Positions 40,808 through 49,448 of a stretch of DNA of 64,000 nucleotides are shown here, piece by piece (positions within the stretch are counted from its first letter, which is position 1; every line of letters begins with the position of its first letter). Below the pieces are notes generated by a model. It did no database searches, was not told the origin of the DNA, and worked only from the letters and a program-made list of their open reading frames with translations. Source of the stretch: Gammaproteobacteria bacterium (GTDB taxonomy: Bacteria > Pseudomonadota > Gammaproteobacteria > Pseudomonadales > Cellvibrionaceae); NCBI GenBank assembly GCA_004173475.1, contig SEBU01000004.1, positions 1 through 64,000 on the forward strand, given 5' to 3'. Both the position numbers and the translations under genes were made by a program.

Positions 40808-43036
40808 CTACTCATCAACTGAGTGCGAGCTGTTTAGCTCTTTTCCCAAGCTTTCTAAAAGCAGTCGGATGAATTCAATTGCATTTGGTACGTCACAAGC
40901 CCTCGATATGAAGTCGCGCCTAAGTAAATCCTTCGGTAGAGCCCAATCCCATCGATGGTATTCAGGAGGGTCGATGTCCTCAAAAATTTTAAACGGATTT
41001 TCGATGCGCGCTATCTGAGAACAAACATTGGCGAGTGAATTTTTAGTCAGTCCCTTCAAGTATATGCAAAATCCGTCAACGTATACGGTCAGGCCGAATA
41101 ATGAAAAAATGTGAGCAATGGTATGAGTTATGAGGTCACCTGCCCACGTAAATATAATCAGATTTTCATTCTGAGCAAATAAATGTCTGTTCGAAAGTGC
41201 GAGTGATTTATAAACTTTCCTTGCATCATTTAAGGCCAACTTCGCCACATCATCGATATAGGAAATTTCATTAGTTTCCGCTAACACTTTTCGAATTGCA
41301 TCAACAACACGAGGATGGCGATAAAGTGCGCCTCCACCAAAGCTAATTGACTCACCGTCCATAGTCCTTATTTCCTCAACTTCGATAACACTTCTGTCTT
41401 TCTGGATATTTAAAATTTTCCAACGTCGCCCTGCGAAAATTATTATTTGTCCGGGCGCTAGGAGTGCCTCTTTGGTGATTGTACCTAATGCACCACCGGA
41501 TGAATGCAAGCTGTATTCTTCGGCTGAGGGAAATACGCCGTAAAAGTCCTGCATATTTGTCAGTCGTTCGCCAACGCTCCCAAGCAATAGAGATCCGTCA
41601 GCGTCTTGCTCTATCAAATTATGCGCGCCTAACGAGATTAACAATGCTTTGAAATCAGGTTTCGAAAGTCCTTTATGTGGCCCACTTAGAATTAAGTCGC
41701 GCCATAACGTCACCGCATCTCGACTTCCGTGTTGAGCGATACTACTTAGCACTTGATGTACAAGCGTTGATAGTTGAAGCGGTGCCGTACGTGGTGGTTC
41801 ATAAAAACTGTTACGCATTAGCTCAATACATGCGATCGACTGAATCAAATCGATGTGAAGTTGTGCTGATATGTCACTATCAGCCCCAATGGTTTCAAGC
41901 AGCGTGTACATTCTCAATATCGCTGGTGTACCCGCGGTCCTCCCAGAGCGACCGATCCTTTGCCTTAATGATGAAACTGAAGGCGGCCGACCAATTTGAA
42001 AAATGCTTTTAATTTCTTTGTAATCGATCCCATTTTCAAGGCTATTAGTGGCAACCACGTTTGCTGGTGTTAATGGGGCTTTTAAATTTTGTTCAGCTTC
42101 GAGTCGTAGTTCTAAAGATAAAGAACCATGGTGCGGCCAGAAACAGTTTGCGATCCGTTTATCCTCGTTAATGGCCCTTAGAGCAGATGTATATAGCTCT
42201 ACATTCTGGCGAGAGTTTGGAAAAATCAGGTTTTTTGTGCCCCTTGTCTTTTCGAAGATGCTCGTCGCTATATCAAGGATGTGACTTGGCGTGGTCGCGG
42301 TAAGTCCCGACGGAGCAGCAGAAACGTAGTAGGCCTTGACCGACACAAGCAACTCCACGTCATTTGATGGACAATTTACAATTTTAACGCGCCCGTCTGA
42401 GCGTAAACATTCTGCGGCGAGAGATATGTCTCCCAGAGTCGCAGACAGCGCTATTCTTTGCACGCGACGCCCGACTATTAATTCCAGGCGATGCAAGAGT
42501 GAAAGTAGCTGCCGTCCCCGTTCACTTTCAATAAGTGCGTGAAATTCATCGATTACAATCGACTTAACATTTCTAAATAGACGTGAAAGCTGCGAACCTC
42601 TGTTGACGAAAAAAGATTCCAGCGATTCGGGAGTAATTATTACAATGCCTCGCGGCGACTTAAAAAATTTCTGTTTCCGTGATGAAGGGATATCGCCGTG
42701 CCATGCATACACTGGAATGTTTAGGGATGCGCATAGCCGTGTTATACGATCGTATTGATCGTTAATTAATGATTTGTATGGACATACGTGAAGAATTAAT
42801 TGAGCTTGCAAATCAGCGACTAAGAATTTACTTACTAGCGGTAAAAATACAGCTTCCGTTTTACCGGATGCCGTTTGAGCTGAAATGATTACATCGTCAT
42901 TGCTGAGGCTTAATATTGGAATTGCAAGTTGTTGCACTGCCGTAAGCTTGCACCACCGTTGCTCCCAGATCCACTTTTGCAGGTTAGGGTGCAACAACCT
43001 AAGTGCATCCCTACAGCCTGATAGTTGTGAGTTCAT
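40808..43036 (-). CDS. Lhr-like superfamily 2 DEAD/DEAH helicase
   Basis: A helicase of about 742 residues. Q-motif-like LTAVQQLAIPIL, motif I AQTASGKTEA, motif II IDEFHA, motif III SAT, and motif VI QRIGRSGR are visible in the first 380 residues, followed by a long C-terminal region as in Lhr-type helicases. ATG at 43036 is six bases after GGAGG; upstream GTG and ATG codons are alternatives. It overlaps the 3' end of the DUF2791 ATPase gene and is the last gene of a three-gene module with that ATPase and a TerB-domain protein. Confidence 0.88.
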   Translation of the reverse strand: MNSQLSGCRDALRLLHPNLQKWIWEQRWCKLTAVQQLAIPILSLSNDDVIISAQTASGKTEAVFLPLVSKFLVADLQAQLILHVCPYKSLINDQYDRITRLCASLNIPVYAWHGDIPSSRKQKFFKSPRGIVIITPESLESFFVNRGSQLSRLFRNVKSIVIDEFHALIESERGRQLLSLLHRLELIVGRRVQRIALSATLGDISLAAECLRSDGRVKIVNCPSNDVELLVSVKAYYVSAAPSGLTATTPSHILDIATSIFEKTRGTKNLIFPNSRQNVELYTSALRAINEDKRIANCFWPHHGSLSLELRLEAEQNLKAPLTPANVVATNSLENGIDYKEIKSIFQIGRPPSVSSLRQRIGRSGRTAGTPAILRMYTLLETIGADSDISAQLHIDLIQSIACIELMRNSFYEPPRTAPLQLSTLVHQVLSSIAQHGSRDAVTLWRDLILSGPHKGLSKPDFKALLISLGAHNLIEQDADGSLLLGSVGERLTNMQDFYGVFPSAEEYSLHSSGGALGTITKEALLAPGQIIIFAGRRWKILNIQKDRSVIEVEEIRTMDGESISFGGGALYRHPRVVDAIRKVLAETNEISYIDDVAKLALNDARKVYKSLALSNRHLFAQNENLIIFTWAGDLITHTIAHIFSLFGLTVYVDGFCIYLKGLTKNSLANVCSQIARIENPFKIFEDIDPPEYHRWDWALPKDLLRRDFISRACDVPNAIEFIRLLLESLGKELNSSHSVDE

Positions 43037-44315
43037 CATCACCCTCCGTGTTCAACAGATCCAATTCGGCTTCATTATCGACCGAAATAGCATGCGATCC
43101 AATTATTTCAATCCACGACTTTTCGCGATTCTGCTCGATTACTGCAAGGAAATTTATAAATGATGTGATGGTGTTTCTAGGAGTTCGGTAATAGTCATTT
43201 CCCAGGCGACGAGAGCAATGAGTCAGGAAGTGAACAATGGCGTCGTCAGGTAAAAGAATATTTAAATCTTCCACGTTGCTATAGATATTGCGAACCTTTT
43301 GAAGCATTAGGTATAAGTCTTCAGGAGAAAGATTTGGCAGCTTTAACACAGGTCCAGTTAAGTCCAGCAAATCTTCTCGTGCGAACTCGTTGTCAGATAA
43401 TCTAGATTTTAGAGCCTCATAACTATGCGCCCCCCTCCTATCATCGAATAAAAACTCGGGTGTTCCGCCGAGGATAAAGCCCAGGCCGGTTGAGGAACCT
43501 TGCAGTGAGTCATTTAGAATCCTGAGAAGTTGCTCGTAGTTTGATTGCCTAGCTTTTACATTATGAAGTTTGTAAATATTGACCAATTCATCTAGGCATA
43601 TGAGCAGCCCTTCGTAGCCAGACATTCTGACAAAGCGGCTTAGCAGCTTTAATTGATCGTAATAGTTTGTATCGTCGACAATGTTTCGCACCCCCAACAA
43701 TTGACGCGCTTCCGTTTTAGTTGAGAATTCTCCTCTAAGCCAGCGAATTACATTCCCCTTAGTAGTGGAATCGTTGTTTTTGAATCCTTCCCAATACTGT
43801 GATATGACGTTGGCAAAGTCGTAGCCATTAACCATTTCGCAGAGTGCATGCAGCTTATGATTGATTATTAATTCAACCGCAATTCCTTGAGCCTCACCTT
43901 CCTCCATTGACTTAGAGACAAACCTTTCGACAATCGCACTCATCGCGCCGCCGTCCGGACAAGATCGAGTCGCCATGTTACGCGTTAATTCCGTGTAAAG
44001 TGATCTAGCTTGGCCGGCAGTCGCATGCAGTCGCCTGTCGGGATTTAAATCGCATTGCATCGTCACCAATTTCTTTTCCATAGCTACAGAGCGAGCCAAT
44101 TGCAAGAAAAATGATTTCCCACTTCCATAAGCGCCTATAACTAATTTAAAACTACTACCTCCATTTGCAATCAGCGTTACGTCGGCAAGCACGGCCCTAA
44201 GTTCCGCAACTCGTCCTACTTGAATGAGGTGCTGGCCTTGCCTGGGTACAACGCCAGCTCGGAGAGAGTTAATAACCGCTTCGCGCTCTCTAGGGCGAAT
44301 TGACGAATCTTTCAT
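43011..44315 (-). CDS. BrxC/BrxD-type (DUF2791) P-loop ATPase
   Basis: About 434 residues from ATG 44315; the frame is open to a TTG at 44357 inside the upstream gene. Features are RPREREAVINSLRAGVVPRQGQHLIQVGR at the N-terminus (split here across residues 7-35), Walker A VIGAYGSGKSFFLQLAR, and a Walker B-like GLLICLDELVNIYKL, plus an R-x6-N-Y-E-Q-LL segment typical of the DUF2791 P-loop domain also used in BREX. It is translationally overlapped with both the TerB-domain and helicase genes. Confidence 0.75.
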   Translation of the reverse strand: MKDSSIRPREREAVINSLRAGVVPRQGQHLIQVGRVAELRAVLADVTLIANGGSSFKLVIGAYGSGKSFFLQLARSVAMEKKLVTMQCDLNPDRRLHATAGQARSLYTELTRNMATRSCPDGGAMSAIVERFVSKSMEEGEAQGIAVELIINHKLHALCEMVNGYDFANVISQYWEGFKNNDSTTKGNVIRWLRGEFSTKTEARQLLGVRNIVDDTNYYDQLKLLSRFVRMSGYEGLLICLDELVNIYKLHNVKARQSNYEQLLRILNDSLQGSSTGLGFILGGTPEFLFDDRRGAHSYEALKSRLSDNEFAREDLLDLTGPVLKLPNLSPEDLYLMLQKVRNIYSNVEDLNILLPDDAIVHFLTHCSRRLGNDYYRTPRNTITSFINFLAVIEQNREKSWIEIIGSHAISVDNEAELDLLNTEGDDELTTIRL

Positions 44316-44347
44316 AAATGCGTTCTCATCAAAAAAACACTTTAAAT

Positions 44348-46063
44348 TTAACAGCAAATTGATTTTGTTGACTCGGTGTTAGTGTTTGAAGCAGCGCTTT
44401 CTAGAATTAGGTTAGCGACCGCCTCATTGATCCTATAATCGCCATCACATTCAACTAATGAGTCGTCGAAAGCTTCCCAGCAAAGTTCGTTTAACCGATC
44501 AAGCACGCCATCAAGCATTAACCTATGCGATTGGGCTAACGTCTGAAGCGTTTCTCGCTCCCAACTCATTTCTTTCAACAAAGAATTTAAGAAAGATTCT
44601 TGAACCGTCGTAAGTGTCGGTAACGCTGCAAATTTGGATTCGTAATGGTATGTATCGTTTGCACTCGGTCTATTGCTGATAAAATCATCACTCGGAAAGT
44701 CGTCAAAGGGCTGGGGCTCAAATACCTCGCTAAGTAGCGAAGACACCTCTGCCGATTCTTTTTCAAGAAGCGCTAGTCGTTCGTAATTGAGACTTATCAA
44801 TCCACTAGTCCCTGAGGGCGTGTCAGCAGTAGTTGGAATCGGATTGGTCGATCTTTGGAGTTCCGCAGGCTGATATTGGAATGGAATAGCAGTGTGCTGA
44901 GACTTGATAGTAGACGTGGATACTTTCGCGTTATCTGATTGCGGTTTACCAACATGGCAATGCGCAACAGCATCTGCGATCAGCCTGCGAAGGATAAGAA
45001 TATTTTCCGTACATTGGGTAGGATCGGTAATCTCGGACAGTGTCCTTGTTAAAATGCCGACGCCTGGCGCGCTGGCCTTGTAAGTGATCGTTAGATGGAT
45101 TGAGCCTCTAAATGGGACAAAGCCGTTAGGGTACACGCGATGAAAGGCTATTTCGAAAGCCTTTAGGCCAGGCGCGTGGCTTACAGAAAGGAACTCGTCG
45201 TTTGATAGGAGGGATAAGTGGCGAGCCCAAGTGTACATCCATTCCAAACCCAGCGTAGCGCCGCTGTAGGCGAGTAACGATAATGCGGGAATGACACGGG
45301 CGAATGTGGACCGCTCTGCCCTACGGCCAGCAACAATTGATCTCATTGTATGATCAAGCGCCTCACGGCAATAGTTCGCGTGATCTCCATTCTCGATCGA
45401 GACGAAATAAAGTAATCCTGATGCGTACCTTTCTAAAGAACTGTTAGAACTATAAAGGCCTAAAAGTCGTTCTATCTCCGCAATGATTTCCACCTTTTCG
45501 ACTTCGGGCGATTCTACAACACCTAAGCCAAGCAGCCTTCGTTCCAGTCCGTAAAAGTACAGGAACACGAAACCAATTCCCACACCGGGGCTACACCTGT
45601 CAGTTGATAGAAAATTGATATAAGCGAGTCTATCTGCGGGGCTCAGATTTGCGTATGTGGGGTAATAACCAGCTAGCTGCCTGCAATAATTACCATCTCC
45701 TGGTCCTACCTCAAGCGTCTCGTCAATTAACGATGGGTGGGGGTGTTCAATACGTAATTGGGTGTAATAAAAAAGTCCTGCTTTGACAAGAATACCTTTA
45801 ACAAAGCGGAGATTAGTCGACTTAGTCCAACAGTCGGGCTGATGTTTCTCGCTAATACTTTCTGTGCGCGCGGACAGAATCCCTATAGAGGCAAGCACAA
45901 CTTGACGTTTTCGTAAGGCTGCGTCGCTAGCTGTCCGGTTGGAAGTTGTGTCACTGACGCTCTCGCTTGAATATGACGAGGACATATTGGCGCTTTTTCC
46001 AAATGCAGGCAATGAGGTGATCGCGCCAAAAACTTCATGGAAAAACCGCCTGACCTTCTTCAT
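44348..46063 (-). CDS. TerB-N / TerB-C domain protein
   Basis: A 571-residue protein. Residues about 125-175 match the TerB-N signature: YYPTYANLSPADRLAYINFLS, then GIGFVFLYFYGLERRLLGL. The C-terminus (WEAFDDSLVECDGDYRINEAVANLI) resembles TerB-C. Such proteins were described by comparative genomics in Ter-linked stress systems together with P-loop ATPases and helicases. AAGGTG lies seven bases before the ATG. First gene of the module; the following ATPase overlaps its stop. Confidence 0.75.
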   Translation of the reverse strand: MKKVRRFFHEVFGAITSLPAFGKSANMSSSYSSESVSDTTSNRTASDAALRKRQVVLASIGILSARTESISEKHQPDCWTKSTNLRFVKGILVKAGLFYYTQLRIEHPHPSLIDETLEVGPGDGNYCRQLAGYYPTYANLSPADRLAYINFLSTDRCSPGVGIGFVFLYFYGLERRLLGLGVVESPEVEKVEIIAEIERLLGLYSSNSSLERYASGLLYFVSIENGDHANYCREALDHTMRSIVAGRRAERSTFARVIPALSLLAYSGATLGLEWMYTWARHLSLLSNDEFLSVSHAPGLKAFEIAFHRVYPNGFVPFRGSIHLTITYKASAPGVGILTRTLSEITDPTQCTENILILRRLIADAVAHCHVGKPQSDNAKVSTSTIKSQHTAIPFQYQPAELQRSTNPIPTTADTPSGTSGLISLNYERLALLEKESAEVSSLLSEVFEPQPFDDFPSDDFISNRPSANDTYHYESKFAALPTLTTVQESFLNSLLKEMSWERETLQTLAQSHRLMLDGVLDRLNELCWEAFDDSLVECDGDYRINEAVANLILESAASNTNTESTKSICC

Positions 46064-46247
46064 TTATGCACCTTCAGAATCGCTGATCCATGTGAAAAGA
46101 TTTGGGTATTAAGTGGTTCGGCCACTTGTTTGACGAAGATATCGGCTGCTCACTCATCAAGTCTGTAGCAGCCGTTAGAACACTGGTTTTCCAAATTTTT
46201 GAGTGATAAGTCAAAAAATTTCACGATAATTCAAAAAAACTATATAT

Positions 46248-46277
46248 TTGTTTTAAAATATATACTAAATTTATACT
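46248..46277 (+). promoter_or_regulatory. Predicted promoter upstream of the AAA ATPase operon
   Basis: TTGTTT (46248-46253) and TATACT (46272-46277) are 18 bases apart in a very AT-rich stretch. Transcription starting near 46284 would run straight into the terminator at 46306-46337. Confidence 0.5.
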
Positions 46278-46305
46278 TTTAGGAAATGTCGCGCTACCCT
46301 TGCAC

Positions 46306-46337
46306 ACGGCTAGGAACTTTGCTTAGCCGTTTTTTTT
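46306..46337 (+). terminator. Intrinsic terminator or attenuator in the leader of the AAA operon
   Basis: A 9-bp stem (ACGGCTAGG / CTTAGCCGT, with one G-T pair) and a seven-base loop are followed by eight T. No supported gene ends just upstream on the + strand; it lies between a predicted promoter and the gene at 46422. It would release an RNA of about 55 nt or attenuate the operon. Confidence 0.7.
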
Positions 46338-46421
46338 ATCGCAACTGGGTGCTGTAGTGGCACACACGTACACCACCGCAGAGTGATTGATACGTTTGTT
46401 TAATTGCAATTTGGAGAAGGT

Positions 46422-47963
46422 ATGTCGTTAGAAAATAAAAGTGAGCCGAGCATTTCGCCGGCTGCCGAACATTTCGTTCAGCCAATAATGCTTTCGTTTC
46501 CGGTGATTCACATTGCAACTTTTGAACCTGCCAGAGCGGAAATAGTAGTTCGCGAAGCAACTGAAAAAGTAGGAAAAGTTTTTATCAACATGCCGCTTAA
46601 AATGCTGCCGAATCCTGTTGAAATCAAAAAGCTTATTGCGCAAGGCAAATCAGACGCGGACAAAGCGAACAATGGGAAAAAGTTTAAAGGTGTGGTGATC
46701 TTCGACGCTTTCTTTTTTGATCGGCAGAAGCTTAATCCCGAGAATTTGCCGTCTTTAAAAAGTTCGGTTGGTGAATTAGAAACTGGAGGCGCAAATTACG
46801 TTATAGCGTCGCGAGACAGCTTCTCAGAGGAGTTCGTTTACTCAATGGATCTGCAACGCATGAGCCTGCAGGAAATTTACAGTCTTATCGATGAATGCTC
46901 TGGTTACATTCAAGAGGCAGTAAAAGATAACAAAAAAGAAGGCACTACGGGTGCAATTTTCAGTAACGAGGAAAAGGCCGAACTTGCCAATAACGCGCTG
47001 GGGATCCCATACGCGCAGATTCGGAACGTTTTTACCCTTTCGGCCTTTCATAAGCTGAAAGGAAATGATTATTTAGGGAAAGTTCGCGCCGAGAAGGCAG
47101 CAATCCTACGCGAGGTCGGAATCGACGTAATGCAGCCGGTTGACATTGAAAGTGTTGGCGGGCTTGAGAATGTGAAGCAATTTCTGTTCGAACGAAAAGC
47201 AGGCTGGAACTTGGACTTACCGGTTAAAGGAATTTTATTGGCGGGAGTGCCTGGGGGAGGAAAGTCGCTGATTGCTAAGAGCGCGGCTTCTATTCTCGGA
47301 ACTAGTTTAGTTCGTTTGGAAATCGGAAGGTTTTATGACAAGCATTTGGGAGAGACGGAAAAGCAATTCACGCGTGCACTTCAAACGATAGAGATGATTG
47401 CACCGGTTGTAGTTTTAATCGATGAAATCGAGAAGGTACTTGGTGGAGGCGGCGACGGGGATCATGAAGTGTCTCGCCGATTGCTAGGTAGATTTTTGAC
47501 ATGGCTTCAAGACAGAACTGCAAAGGTTTTTATCGTAGCAACTGCTAATAAAGTTACTCAACTACCTCCAGAGTTAATTAGAGCGGGTCGATGGGATCAA
47601 TCATTTTATATCGATCTGCCAAATGATTCTGAGCGAGAAAAAATATTTCAAATACACCTAAAAAAGTGGTCGATACCTGTAGATCCGCTGAACCTCACAA
47701 TACTAGTGGCATGCACTGAGGGATTCACCGGTGCCGAGATTGAGCAATGTGTTAACAACTCGCTATTCATTGCAGCAAAAAATGGTTGTAAGCCGAACTT
47801 TGACATTGTGAACGAGGTTCTCAAACGAGTAACTCCTGCGAGCAAGTCCAATGGTTTCGACAGCGTCTACATGGACGCGTTGCACAAAATGGGATTCGCG
47901 CCTGCTAGCAATAATGAAGCACAAATCGCCGCAAACATTGGGCGGAACATCACCGTAGACTGA
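46422..47963 (+). CDS. Ycf46-like AAA+ ATPase
   Basis: About 513 residues. The C-terminal half is a classic AAA domain with GILLAGVPGGGKSLIAK (Walker A), VVLIDEIEKVLGG (Walker B), IVATANKV (sensor 1) and RAGRWDQSFYIDLP (second region of homology). The N-terminal half is the divergent domain of Ycf46-type ATPases. ATG at 46422 follows GGAGAAGGT and replaces a TTG six codons earlier. DUF1257 and DUF2997 genes follow, a conserved trio also seen in cyanobacteria and some phages and plasmids; function unknown. Confidence 0.8.
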   Translation: MSLENKSEPSISPAAEHFVQPIMLSFPVIHIATFEPARAEIVVREATEKVGKVFINMPLKMLPNPVEIKKLIAQGKSDADKANNGKKFKGVVIFDAFFFDRQKLNPENLPSLKSSVGELETGGANYVIASRDSFSEEFVYSMDLQRMSLQEIYSLIDECSGYIQEAVKDNKKEGTTGAIFSNEEKAELANNALGIPYAQIRNVFTLSAFHKLKGNDYLGKVRAEKAAILREVGIDVMQPVDIESVGGLENVKQFLFERKAGWNLDLPVKGILLAGVPGGGKSLIAKSAASILGTSLVRLEIGRFYDKHLGETEKQFTRALQTIEMIAPVVVLIDEIEKVLGGGGDGDHEVSRRLLGRFLTWLQDRTAKVFIVATANKVTQLPPELIRAGRWDQSFYIDLPNDSEREKIFQIHLKKWSIPVDPLNLTILVACTEGFTGAEIEQCVNNSLFIAAKNGCKPNFDIVNEVLKRVTPASKSNGFDSVYMDALHKMGFAPASNNEAQIAANIGRNITVD

Positions 47964-47972
47964 GGGTAAATA

Positions 47973-48365
47973 ATGAGCCATATAGTGACTGGTAAAGTTG
48001 GAGTGCGTTACACCGATCGCAATCTTTTGATTCGCGCTTTAAGTCCGCACGGAAACATTTATGAAAACGAATCGTTGTATGAAGTGGGAAACGGACTGAC
48101 ACGGAGTAAGTATCAGCTTGTTTTAGTAGCTAAGGAAAATAATCAGTTCAGGATCGGCTACAACTTGGTGGAGGGAACATGGAAGCAGTTTCAGGAGAAC
48201 TATGGTTCAGTAGGCGCTTGGACGCAACGCGTTACTGAACGCGTGCAAGATCGCTATCTTGCTTTCGGCTATGAAAAACAATTAATTTCTGAAGGCTTCG
48301 AAGTCACTGTCACAGAGACTAAAGATGGATCCTTCGAAGTAGTCGCTCTTGAGGAGATGTACTAA
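47973..48365 (+). CDS. DUF1257 (Ycf35-like) protein
   Basis: A 130-residue protein with the family's MSH start, an IRALSPHG segment and a C-terminal LISEGFEVTVTETKDGSFEVVA strand pair. It lies nine bases after the AAA ATPase stop and its stop overlaps the next start. The Ycf46/Ycf35-like pairing supports the call. No catalytic residues are known for the family. Confidence 0.75.
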   Translation: MSHIVTGKVGVRYTDRNLLIRALSPHGNIYENESLYEVGNGLTRSKYQLVLVAKENNQFRIGYNLVEGTWKQFQENYGSVGAWTQRVTERVQDRYLAFGYEKQLISEGFEVTVTETKDGSFEVVALEEMY

Positions 48366-48556
48366 TGCGCAAACAAGTAAATGTATCGATCAAAAACGGA
48401 AAGGTGAAAACTGATTTTCAAAACTTTCAGGGTAATCAGTGCAAAATACTGGGTGACAAACTTCGAGGTGAGGGCTTTGAAGAAGAGACTATGGAAAATA
48501 AACCAGAATTTTATCGCGACGACTTTAATGTGAATACGGAGAAAGATTCATATTGA
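48365..48556 (+). CDS. DUF2997 small protein
   Basis: A 63-residue protein matching the DUF2997 layout: an N-terminal strand (NVSIKNGKVKTDFQNFQG), a Cys in GNQCKILGDKL, and KPEFYRDDF near the end. Start overlaps the DUF1257 stop. Third member of the AAA/DUF1257/DUF2997 operon. Confidence 0.7.
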   Translation: MRKQVNVSIKNGKVKTDFQNFQGNQCKILGDKLRGEGFEEETMENKPEFYRDDFNVNTEKDSY

Positions 48557-48564
48557 GCGTAAGA

Positions 48565-48583
48565 GCGCCTCAGCATGAGGCGC
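48565..48583 (+). terminator. Hairpin after the AAA/DUF1257/DUF2997 operon
   Basis: An 8-bp perfect stem GCGCCTCA/TGAGGCGC with a GCA loop lies nine bases past the DUF2997 stop, followed by a mixed AT-rich tail. A weak intrinsic terminator or stability hairpin. Confidence 0.5.
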
Positions 48584-48658
48584 GCTAGTTAATTAATTTG
48601 TTTTAGGAAAAAGCAACCCTCAGCAAACGAAAAGATTAACTAACTTGGACTAAATGAA

Positions 48659-49015
48659 ATGACAAATGTGAGCAAAGACAGAAAGTTTGTAACGCGAAAG
48701 TCCATGACTATTAAAGCTTGTACCGTAACAGGATTTGCAGATGAAGTAGACTTCAGTAGGTATGAACTAATTGAATTTAGAAAGACAAGAGTCTCGCGAA
48801 TTGTTCCCCTACGTAGGCCATTGCGCTATGCATTTTTTTGCATTCGAGCCTTAGTTGCCGACGAGAGCTATCTGGCGAAATGGACAAGGACATGGGGATG
48901 TATTTGGACTGTCGTCATCGAGCATAAAATCTACGGGCCATTCAACACCAGGAATGAGGCAATTGATTTTGAAAAAGAAAAGCTGAGAGGAGTGACATAT
49001 GAGCACCACTTCTAA
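48659..49015 (+). CDS. Hypothetical protein
   Basis: A 118-residue basic protein with no recognised family. It contains a VSRIVPLRRPLRYAFFCIRALVA stretch and an aromatic WTRTWGCIWTVVIEHKIYGPF segment near the C-terminus. Its end overlaps the GntR-like gene by 17 bases. No strong ribosome site. Confidence 0.45.
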   Translation: MTNVSKDRKFVTRKSMTIKACTVTGFADEVDFSRYELIEFRKTRVSRIVPLRRPLRYAFFCIRALVADESYLAKWTRTWGCIWTVVIEHKIYGPFNTRNEAIDFEKEKLRGVTYEHHF

Positions 49016-49397
49016 TCGTGCAACGCTCATGCATTTACTGGATTCCAATTGGCATCAAGAGAGCACTATCCACTCACAATTGCGAAGTAAACTAAGATAC
49101 TTAATTCTTAGTCCCGATTGCATTGAGGGGTCCTCATTCTTATCAGTGAGGGAGATTAGCGCTGCATGCGAGGTATCACTATCTACCGTGGCCAAAGTCA
49201 TCAGTGAGCTTATCAATTGTAGGGTGCTCACAAAAAGTCGAGGCAATGCCACCAGAGTTGCGCGCGGTGCAAAATCGCTAATTGTTTCGGAAGAGACAAC
49301 TCACATTTATAAAACGGAAATGCCTTCAATTATGTCGCGCGTCGAAAAGCTTGGGTCTAATAAATCAGAGTTTTTAGACACGATACTTGCTCAATAA
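48999..49397 (+). CDS. GntR-like winged-helix regulator
   Basis: A 132-residue protein with a GntR-type N-terminal winged helix: FLSVREISAACEVSLSTVAKVISELINCRVLTKSRG, read here in two parts (residues about 45-80). No large effector domain follows, only about 45 residues. AGAGGAG lies eight bases upstream of the ATG. It probably regulates the adjacent envelope-stress-like genes or its own unit. Confidence 0.7.
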   Translation: MSTTSNRATLMHLLDSNWHQESTIHSQLRSKLRYLILSPDCIEGSSFLSVREISAACEVSLSTVAKVISELINCRVLTKSRGNATRVARGAKSLIVSEETTHIYKTEMPSIMSRVEKLGSNKSEFLDTILAQ

Positions 49398-49448
49398 TTA
49401 TATTTATCGGCCATCCATACATACATCACTAGAAAAGGGGATATCAAG

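Noticed and set aside
46286-46359. 23-codon leader peptide frame over the terminator before the AAA operon
   Set aside because: AGGA is only one base from the ATG, too close for normal initiation; mentioned only as a possibility in the attenuator finding.
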